NCBI RefSeq assembly: GCF_019059575.1 | Contig: NW_024882756.1 | Coordinates: forward strand, 1 to 64,000 | DNA from: Amphibalanus amphitrite | Lineage: Eukaryota; Arthropoda; Thecostraca; Balanomorpha; Balanidae | Direction of reading: 5' to 3' | DNA length: 64,000 bases | In this document: piece by piece, positions 55,591 through 64,000 of the stretch | How positions within the stretch are numbered: the stretch's first letter is position 1 | Layout: each line of letters begins with the position of its first letter | The notes under the pieces: model-generated | Told to the model about the DNA's origin: nothing | Databases searched by the model: none | What the model saw: only the letters and a program-made list of their open reading frames with translations | Program-made: the position numbers and the translations under genes

Positions 55591-56660
55591 AGCAGGCGGC
55601 GGAAGAGGCGCGGGCGGACTATCACGACCGAGACACGTCGGGGATGGCCGGCGGAGGGACGATGAACTGCCCTCACGACCTGGCTGGTGTCGTGACGTTC
55701 TGCCGCCCGGGGGAGGAGCGGGTGACCTGCGAGAGATGAGCCTAATGGAGGAGGAAGGTAAAGTGGATGGGAGTGATATAGTTGGGGATATGGACAGATA
55801 TCCGATATGAGCAGAATGTGATCGAAGAGAGAGTAGCACGTTGATAAACAAAACAAAGCCAAATGCGATGTGAAGCAGCTTGACACATATGGACGAATAA
55901 AAAATAAAGCAACGTCAATGAAATGAAGGGATGACCAACAAAAGTTGTCTTATCAAGATAGAGAAAAGATATTGAGTGATGGGATGGAATTGACGTGTTC
56001 ATTTTACGGAAGGAGAAAAATTGGAGCAAGGCTGCTTGCAAGCAACCAAGGAAAACAAGGGAAGTGGATGGCGAAGGGCCCGTTCGGCCCCGATATAAGG
56101 GGTGTGGTGGGGTGATTAGCAGAACAGGACGAGGGGAGACGCCGGCCGCTGCAGTGGACTAACGGTGCACGACGGACCAGCACTAAACGACAGACAAAAA
56201 CAGGCCAGGCCGGACAGAGGAAGTTGTACTACTGCAGAAACCGTTATGTGTCGAAGAGCTGCACCTGACATGCGTTGTATCGACACATGATTCGTGCAAA
56301 GAGGGATTAATTAGTCCGATAGGACATAAGTAAGTGTACCTACACACCAACGAATGAAGAAGACCGAAAGATGATCCATGCGACGCTTCACTAATCATAT
56401 TTACAGCGTTCACATGACATCAGCAATATGGCCGTAAGGTTGGTTCTGATGACACTAACACCACGTTCACATGAGTATACCATTCCCTGATTACGGCAGC
56501 CTCTGCACGCCAAAGGCATGACGTGAACCGCTCAAAGAAATAACATGGAAGATGCATCAGCGGGCCCTACCGAATACGGCAGCTATCCCCATCAACACTG
56601 GAGATCCGCCTACATCGCCACAGAGACAGTCTGTATGAAGGGGTGGCGGGTAGCCAGATG

Positions 56661-56705
56661 TCTGTCTAGTCTGTCTAGTCTGTCCGTCTGTCTGTCTGTC
56701 TCTCT
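56661..56705. repeat. CTGT/CTAG microsatellite
   Basis: Units of GTCTGTCTA then GTCTGTCTGTC, a simple tetranucleotide-type repeat. Confidence 0.85.
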
Positions 56706-58234
56706 CGCGCCTGTGTCACTGAGAGCCAGAGCAATGACTGCAGGATTCATTAATAAGAGAGCTTCTGTCATCCGATGATTAAGTATCGGGGCGTGCACGG
56801 TTCTGATGAGCGGATTGCACGCCCAGCTCAACACAGAAGAGCTCGTTTACAAGTAAGACCAGCAGCAAACCCACAAAGAGCCGCAGCATCCTCGAACGTT
56901 GCGAAGCGCCGGTTCCAGACAAGGCGCAGATCTCGATTTGCCGCACCAGGGCCACCAGAGACTGTATGATGAAGGCGGGACAGACACTATCAGTGCTGCT
57001 GTTTGACGGCTTCGAGCCACAGCGTGCACAGGAGGATCGCTCATGTCAGTCAAGGGGATACAGAGTGACAGTGAGACATGCGCCTGGACTCCGAGACGGA
57101 CACCTGGCTGAAGGGGGACGACATATTGTCGACTGCAGAGGTCCAGTTGTCCTCCGGGCACCTCGTCAAAGGGGTGCCCTCCAAATCAGAGGGGGCGGAA
57201 CCAAGGCCGACCAGTGGTAGCGTCATCAGCGACCTTGCAGACGGCCCGACCGGCCAGTCGAGTGTATTTCAGGGGGGAGTAATTACCAGGAGCGGGATGG
57301 CCGACCTTGCTCAGGCCGACCGAACCAGTTTTATCCAATCCGCCCACTTTGCATGTGGCGTGATCACCGGGATATTACGTGAGATCCGATGATTTCCATC
57401 TATGGGCTGACTGAACGGCATTGCCACGTTTTCCTCGGAAAGGTATAATTATAAGAAATTCGAGGCTTAAGTCAAGGAACAATTTAGCGGTGTGCCTTTA
57501 CCTTGAAAGGCATGCTTAACAAATCAAGGCTACCGTCTAATCCCATCAGCTCAACATTGCCCCACCGGACCATACATACAGTCTAAGCAGCAGGGTTGTA
57601 TACGACTCAATCAATAGCAATCAATTCAATCACGACAAATTTGGGAAACCAATCAAATCAATCAAGTCAGAGCAGTTTTCGGGAATTGATTCAATCGACT
57701 CAAACGCGACAATGAAAGGAATCAATCAACTCAATCAAACGACTCAAACCAAGACATACATTAGGTTTTTTGCCCCACCAACTTGGAAAAGTGTCCATAG
57801 CAGTCTGATGTACCTACCTACCTACCTACCTACAGAAGAAACATAAAAATATTGACATTTAAAATTATAAACTGCCATGCCATTCAAAGTTTCTACGTAA
57901 TAAGGAAGGATACCTAGTGATGGACAGGTGGATCATGATATTGAGGTTCAATGGGTAGAATTGGAGCAGAAGTGTCATTTATTGGGTGCAAAATGACCCA
58001 GTAGTTGACTGGCCCCTTAACCCAAATCACCACCTTTCACCTAAAAGTTGTCAATTTAATTTTGGCCATATTCCAACTCCATTTACACTAAATATCGGAT
58101 ATTGCAGTTGAAAGTTGGCTGCTCGGATTTTGGCAGTGTTCATGATTTGGCCATTTACCCTACACCATGTCTATTTTAATGGATAATATGCATCAATAAC
58201 ATATTAACCATAGGGAAATAGAAAAATATCTTAC

Positions 58235-58345
58235 CTGCATCATGCATGTGACGGTTTCGGTTAGACAGAGACTGACGGGCAGCCTGAAAAATCATTCCAC
58301 ACAATGTGCATTTGAGACATGGGATGCTGTCAGATTGGGTAGGAA
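58235..58345 (-). pseudogene. BED-like zinc-finger exon remnant of a hAT transposase
   Basis: 111 bp bounded by TTCCTAG and GTAAGATA. Cys pairs (CLKCTLC) and RHMH give the likely metal ligands, though spacing is looser than in a C2H2 finger. Its position inside the hAT element explains it better than a host zinc-finger gene. Confidence 0.45.
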
Positions 58346-58736
58346 CTAGGAAGAGATTTGAAGTATTTAGCGGTCCACGATTCTGGACGTGGCATGTCAA
58401 TGTTAGGTACCTATGTGAAGAATTCAAAACATTTTATCGCAATACAATTTGAAACTGTTAGGACTGGGGGATAGGGATGAGGATTAAATTAAAAGGAAAT
58501 GGAGAGGACAGGGACTCTGGGAAAACGGCACGGCGCGACTGCGAAACAACGAAAACGTTTGGTTTTGCCAATAAGTATGCTAAGCTTTTATAAATCCTTA
58601 TTCTACTTCTTTTGACTTTTTGGTAAGATGACGTCATTGATTATCATGTAGTATGGTAGATCATCATAAAATAAATCGGTTGTATTGTACAGCACCAATT
58701 TCGTTTTAATTATTATTTCATTTGAAATAAAAACAC

Positions 58737-59921
58737 TTAACCCGCGCCCCAGTGGCGGTCTCAGCCAACTTCGCCCTAGTGGGGGGGGGGGGCATATGTT
58801 ACCACCCACCTCTAACTCAAAAACTAAGAGGGATAGAAAGACGCGGTAAAAAGCAGTCGATAGCTCTCAATGCGTACGTTTGAAAGTATTTCGGTCATTT
58901 TTCACCTTTGAGCAATATTGGGGTCACCAGAGGTCATCAAAGGTCAAAATTTGCCAATGTCATTATATTTTTCAGAAAACATGTCCCTATCTCAGGAACT
59001 ATGGTAGCTAGAAAAACGCATGGAACAGAAAACGATAGCTTTTTAGCTCTTCTTTTGAAAAGGTCATTATCAATATTGACCTCAGGTCAACGGTTTAGCC
59101 TCCAGAGGGCAAAAACTCCAAAAATAGCTGTTTTTACGAAAAGTGTTTTTCGACAATAACTTTTGACTACAAAAAGCCACGGCATTTCTATTGCCAGAAT
59201 CGTGTTCCCCTCGCCGAGACGCGTCGAATGAACTATAATTTGACCTTGAAAGGTCAACTTGAAAATTAGACCTCAGGTCAAGGTCATGACCTGACCGGAA
59301 AAGGTCATGTTGCATATCAGTCGATGCGTCTCGGTAAGACAAACACAATGAGACCATCCCCAGCGATCTATCTCTTTCCAATCGCGAGTTATTGGCAAAA
59401 ATCTGTTTGTAGCCTCAAATGACCTCGGATGACCTTTCTAGAGGCTATCAGCAAAAATGACACCCTGGTCATCACGGGTGGTCCAAATCATTGTGATTCT
59501 GAAATATTTGGACTGTTCCCATGCGTACACACGGATCTAGAGGCATTTTCATTTTTCTCCATTGCCTTATAATGGTAAGGTCACGCCACTGACCTGACCT
59601 TAGGTCACGGATATGAAAAATCCGAGATATACAAATTGTAGGCGCCCATAACATCATGCAATCCACCAAGTTTGAAACCTTTCTGACAAACACTGCAGGC
59701 TGGACATGATTGCAAACTTTTTTTTAGGCTTGGTCAGTTTACTTGACCTGGTGACCTGACCTGACATGACCTGGGGTCAAAAATTTCACACATTGTCCAA
59801 AATTGATGTACAAAAAGCTACCCCAAGCGGCGCGGCGCTACGCGCCGCGCTTTTTTATTTACACGCGAAAAACGCGACAGGGTGGTAACATATGCCCCCC
59901 CCCCACTGGGGCGAAGGTTAA
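58737..59921 (-). mobile_element. complete TTAA element (tag CGCCCCAGTGG) inside the hAT
   Basis: TTAA at 58737-58740 and 59918-59921. The left end has CGCCCCAGTGG and CGCCCTAGTGG around a ~16-bp spacer; the right end, inverted, has CGCCCCAGTGG once. Both ends share a GCATATGTTACCACCC sequence after the G-run. The body is the inverse of 20183-21358 (for example 59090-59330 against 20760-21010). Confidence 0.8.
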
Positions 59922-60948
59922 TAATATTCGGTAAAATATTTTAAGGAAAATGAAATATATTAAATATGTTATGCTTAGGCTCTCAAGAGAAAAGGATCAA
60001 CAAACGGCAAAGTAGCTATCAATTGTACGTAAACGTAATCAGCGAGACGAAAACGGCGCTTTTGTTTCAGTTATTTTTGTAGGGGTTTCAGATATTTATA
60101 GAGTTCAGTGGGTTGTTTCTGAGCCCTGAGGAGATGTGGAGATGTGAATTATTAATTAATCACACTTTATTAGTATATAGGGCCTTGCACTTTATCATCT
60201 GGAATAAATAAAAAAAAAAAAAACGTTTCCTGCTGAGTGCAGAAAGGAAGGTAGGTTCTATCACCAGGATTGGAGCAGTTATTGCAGTTGAAAGTCAACG
60301 TTGGCTGTTCATGTTGTTTAGGCCCTGTTCTTTATTTGGCCATCTACCCCATATTGCAGTTGTGATGACAAGCAGTTTTCAGTGTAGTTTTGTGATCTTT
60401 GGTTCATTAATTGGTGTCATTATTTCTAGTCAACTAAAACTTATTTGAACTTTCCATTCAATCGACTCAATCATACGAGTCACTCTAATTTTCGGGAATC
60501 AAATCAGTCAACCAGTCGCTAAAGTCAAACGAGTCAGTCAACCAGTCATCTCGAAAAGTCAATCGACTCAATCCAATCAACTCAAAATACGCGTTGAAAC
60601 AAATCAATCAATTCAATCGACTTGATTGGTATACAACCCTGCTAAGCAGCCATGATAAGCTATCAGCCTGCGTGCAATGTCCAAAAGACACTGCAGTCAT
60701 AATCCTTTCCGTGGATATCCGCCACGCAGTCAGTAAAAGTTCAACTCCTTCGTCATCGGTAGCTCTTGCATCCCTCCGGTAAAGGATGCCTCTCTGGCTG
60801 TCGCGCTATCTTGCTCTTTCTGTCACCTCTCTGATTTTTATACAATTCACCACTCGCCAAACTAACAGATTTTTGCCCGCCTCCGACACCTGAGTCCATC
60901 CCCTCGCGATACAAAACCACTCCCCAGCCGTCGTTTACACCTCGGGTG

Positions 60949-60974
60949 TTGGGTCGCATCCTGATGCGACCCAG
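60949..60974. repeat. perfect short palindrome
   Basis: TGGGTCGCATC, a two-base CT centre, then GATGCGACCCA: an 11-bp perfect stem. No associated gene was recognised. Confidence 0.6.
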
Positions 60975-61408
60975 CCAATCAATCCTTCAGCGCCTGATTC
61001 CGTTTTGGTTGGTGACGTCCGTTCAGTTTGATTTGTTATCCCGGCCGAAGGAAACGAATCGTCCGTCACCGAAGCAGCGCCTCTCCAGCCCAGGTAAACA
61101 GCGCTCCAACTCCAATAATACACACTACTGAGGCATGGCAACGGAATGCGACAGAAGGCCAAACGAAACGGAGAAATGCGGAGAGAGCTGATCGAAAGAT
61201 ACATTTCAGGAGAACGGACAAAGCAAATTATTTCTGAAGTAGTGAAAACGATTCAATTCCGTTTCATTCACCCTTTGATTCACACAAAAGAAACCTCAGC
61301 GGAAAATAGGACCGGGTCTTGCATATGTAGCGGACTTTCACCCATCTCCCGGCTGTGTGACCTCTGACCCGTCTGCTCTCTGACCTCTGACCCCGGGTGA
61401 CCTCTCAC

Positions 61409-61528
61409 CTTACGACGGAGGAGCAGCACGGCTGCAGCCAGCAGTACGCAGAGCAGTGCCCCCGTCGGCCAATCGAGGAGCGCACGGCAGGAGACGGCGG
61501 CCACCCATACCCCCAGACACAGCCACAT
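61409..61528 (-). CDS. possible 5' coding exon with membrane anchor (long DAAM isoform?)
   Basis: ATG at 61528 opens exactly 40 codons to a good donor (CGTAAG then GTGAGA), phase 0. The peptide has two hydrophobic stretches (MWLCLGVWVAAV and ALLCVLLAAAVLLL) followed by RRK, like a signal anchor with cytosolic C-terminus. The next acceptor on this strand with a matching open phase-0 frame is DAAM exon 1 (55189), giving a possible 1,161-residue membrane-tethered DAAM. Between them I saw only a transposon and repeats. Alternatives are a different gene (for example a P450-type anchor) whose later exons I missed, or chance. A CpG-rich region upstream (61985-62500) could be its promoter. Confidence 0.4.
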
Positions 61529-63087
61529 GGTGGGAGGGCGCTCGGTGCAGGGGTGCAGCGGTGGATCAGCAAAGGTGCAAGGAGGGGGGAGATGGAGGGA
61601 GTTGGAAAGGAGAAAAAGTGAGACAAAGAACTACGGGGAGCAGAAATGAACGAGAGCGGATGGGTAGGAGGAATAAATCAGAAGTCAGGACGGCAGGAGA
61701 GCCATATCAGGCTGAAAATAAAATAAGGACGGTAAGGGATATGATCAACACATTATAATGCAAGATTGGGTGGCTCAGAAAGGCGACGGTTTGCTAGGCC
61801 AAACAGGATTTAGGCTCGGCAAGACCTCCCCGTTGACCACGGCAGACAACTGGGATGGTCAAGGTCCCGGCAGTCGACTGGGAAAACCGGATGGAAAGGG
61901 AGGGTTTTCTCATTCAAACGGCGCTTCGCCCGGTGTGCCACGGCGGCCGACTGGCTCCGAATGACTCAGACCACGGGCCAGCTTGAGTTCGGCCTCGGAG
62001 CACGACTCACGGCCCTCTCACGGGTCTCTCAGTCCCGTGCGGCTGTCCGCGCACCTCACACCACCACCACGACACCAGCGCACACCGGCGACCCTCGGCG
62101 GCCCTCGCCGTGACCCGACCTCGGCGGTCAGCTCGGCCCGACACCCGACCGTCGTTCGTCGGCGCCGACTATCGCCCGGTCGCCCGTCGCCCCGGCTATT
62201 TCTGTTTGGCGCGGGTCCGAGCCGGGGCGCCGGGGTACCGCCCCCTAGTCTGTCCCTGTCCTACTCGACACGACAGCTGGGAATCGGTGGCCTAGATACA
62301 TCCTCTGCCGAGCTGACACACGCGCTCCAAATTGTACGCCGAGCTGTGACACAACGTCTCAGGTGGCAGAGCTGCCTGAGCGTCGCGCCCGGCGCCCGAC
62401 GCAGCGGTACGCCCGGCGCCCGATCGCGCGCGAGGGCGTCCTTGGGCGCATAGCTGACCGGAAAGGGTGGTCGCCAGGCAACAGGCCCGCACCGTGCCAA
62501 ACCCTCTCCATCAGCATTGGCACCGGGTGGCGTCAGAGAAAGAGCCGAGAAATTCCGAGAACTTGCCAATGCTTCCTAATTATTGGTGTTGACATTTCCT
62601 TGCTTCTGGCGACTTTCTATATCGTAATAATACTTGCCGCCACATGCCTTTCCAAAAAAGTATGGAACTTTATGCAATACGCAAACCTACTTCTGAAAGC
62701 CACGTCTATTGCACGCAGATATGATTCGAGAATTGCATGGCCGGGCGATGATCTAGAATTTTTATGAAACGTTACGACCACAGCATAACGTGCATTTCAA
62801 ACCACTCTGATACCTATATCGGAAGAGTGCCCTGCCCTGAGGTCTATAGAAACATCGTGAAAATTATTCATTCCTCCTTCACTTATATCTCAAATGCTTG
62901 CTATGACTGTATAGGCAGAAAAATGCCGAGACAAGCCCAAAGAGACAACGTATAATGACTTGTGCATAGTCGGAAGAAATGACGCCCATGGAGAGTCAGA
63001 TTAGCACACATCTAACCGGTGAGATCACGGCGATGTTTAAAACACAGCCCGGTGTTCAAAACACGGTCCGGTGTTTAAAACCGATGT
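61529..63087. other. CpG-rich then AT-rich upstream DNA
   Basis: The stretch 61985-62500 is strongly CpG-rich, with long but domain-free frames on both strands. This fits a promoter or CpG block for the minus-strand exon at 61528. The stretch 62560-63080 is unremarkable. Confidence 0.35.
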
Positions 63088-64000
63088 TTAACGCGCGCCC
63101 CGCTGGGGGGGGGGGCAGAATCTGCCCCCCCTCCCGTTTTTCGCCAATAACTTCTAAACGCGTTACGCCAGCGACGTCAAACTTTCAGTACCTTATCATA
63201 CATCAATTTGACACGTTCCCTGAAAATTTGAGCAAAATCCATCGGAAATTTTTTGAGATATTGACGTTTTAGTGACGCCATGTTCGCCATTTTCGCCTCA
63301 AAAACGGCAAAATTTCAAACGCCGCTAACATCTTCATTTTTAAAGGAATCAAGACGTAACAAAAAAGGTTATACGTGATTCTACTTTGTCTATCAAATGT
63401 TTATCTCGATTTTTTGAAAATTTTGGATTTTGGCCAAAATTTTTCCAAAAACTGACTTTTTTGGGAAAATATTTATAAAATCCAAAATTTTGAGTTAATC
63501 GAAAAAAACGGAATATATGTCAAAGAAGTGGTCTATGTGCACCTACATACCAATTTTTAGAAGAATCGGTTCAAAAATGTGGGAGTTATTCAAAATTTTA
63601 TGTCGTCACGACACACAAAATTTTTGAAAAAAATGATTTTTTTGGAAGTTCTAGACCTCGTACGGAAACAAAAATAGCACCATTCGATTCGCCGTGAAAA
63701 ACTGCATCGGATAGACACCTTTTTAAGCCTTAACAACCAACTTCAAAATTTGACCTCACTTGACCTGACCTTGACCTGACCTCGACCTGAAATTCATCCA
63801 CAGGTAGTCCATATCACTTATTGAGTGTGCCTATTGAATTCCATGAGTAAAATGACCCATAAAACATGTGTCGCACATGCCCTTTTCTATATTTTGTTTT
63901 TGGTGACCTGACCTGACCTGACCTGACCTGACCTTGACCTTGACCTTTGAATGACATTGTGTGCAACGAATATTGTCTTGGTAGTCTAAGAACACGTTTT
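63088..64000. mobile_element. TTAA element running off the window
   Basis: TTAACGCGCGCCCCGCTGG, then G11 with a GCAG/CTGC stem and a C-run, opens the element at 63088. Body words (TTTTTCGCCAATAACTTC, dense TGACC repeats to 63950) match the family. Only one tag copy is seen at this end; the other end is outside the window. Confidence 0.65.
63903..63950. repeat. (TGACC)n tract
   Basis: At least six TGACC units in tandem, then TTGACC units. Equivalent to overlapping AGGTCA half-sites on the other strand. Confidence 0.85.

Larger units (their letters stand above)
55190..57582. other. DNA upstream of DAAM exon 1
   Basis: Contains a CTCCGC repeat (55545-55590) and CTGT microsatellite (56661-56705). 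If the 61.4-kb exon belongs to DAAM this is intron; otherwise it holds the DAAM promoter. No convincing TATA box was found. Confidence 0.35.
57591..60641 (-). mobile_element. hAT element with perfect 8-bp TSD, interrupted by a TTAA element
   Basis: CTAAGCAG occurs exactly at 57583-57590 and 60642-60649. The ends are CAGGGTTGTATAC in inverse orientation, and both subterminal regions are filled with CAATCAA-like words, a usual hAT trait for transposase binding. A minus-strand exon-like segment (58345-58235) encodes PCLKCTLCGMIF then RNRHMHDAG with an acceptor and a GTAAGA donor, resembling the BED zinc finger of hAT transposases. The rest of the transposase was not found, so this copy is probably non-autonomous. 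Confidence 0.8.

Noticed and set aside
58235-58345. Host C2H2 zinc-finger exon
   Set aside because: It lies inside a well-bounded hAT element and ligand spacing suits a BED finger better.
61983-62453. 156-codon plus-strand frame
   Set aside because: Same GC-composition effect; several frames are open at once and the peptide is low-complexity Ser/Pro/Arg.

Overview
This is eukaryotic DNA from an animal, most likely an arthropod and plausibly a crustacean. It holds two convincing host genes. One has 17 confidently recognised exons with GT/AG borders. The rest is dominated by transposable elements, many nested in one another, with G/C homopolymer hairpins and AGGTCA-rich tracts. No bacterial gene organisation, rRNA, tRNA or CRISPR array was seen. 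The species was not identified.

Layout. 1 to about 3.96 kb: a broken BEL/Pao-type LTR retroelement fossil on the minus strand. 3.96-10.9 kb: fragments of TTAA-flanked elements, GC-rich and unique DNA, and one possible unknown coding exon (5993-6344). 10.912-17.843 kb: a 6.9-kb foldback element with about 1.8-kb inverted arms and a 7-bp direct repeat at its ends. It has an inserted 5'-truncated LINE, a minisatellite and a TTAA element inside. 17.9-20.0 kb: three tandem copies of a ~0.68-kb repeat, with a fourth copy at 37.45 kb. 20.18-25.27 kb: TTAA elements back to back and nested up to three deep, with a further 345-bp element in one of them. 26.38-27.77 kb: an intronless secreted serine carboxypeptidase (plus strand). 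28.66-55.01 kb: the formin DAAM (minus strand), convergent with the carboxypeptidase. A possible extra 5' exon lies at 61.41-61.53 kb. The DAAM introns carry a mariner with a foldback element inside it, an 8-bp-TSD hAT-like element, a mariner MITE, one 0.68-kb repeat and one TTAA element. 57.59-60.64 kb: a hAT element with a perfect 8-bp duplication, itself hit by a TTAA element. A last TTAA element runs off the right edge.

Gene roles. DAAM is a Rho/Dishevelled-regulated actin nucleator. The exon model gives an uninterrupted 1,061-residue protein with GBD/FH3, coiled coil, FH1, FH2 and DAD in the family order. The carboxypeptidase is an S10 (CPVL-like) secretory or lysosomal enzyme. Nothing in the sequence links the two functionally.

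Most unusual observation. The TTAA elements form a family with related bodies but end sequences private to each copy. In every complete copy a short tag is present once at one homologous end and twice at the other. The tag matches between the two ends of a copy and differs between copies, even between copies with nearly identical bodies. Both ends usually also carry a G-run/C-run hairpin whose inner stem changes with pairing mostly kept.
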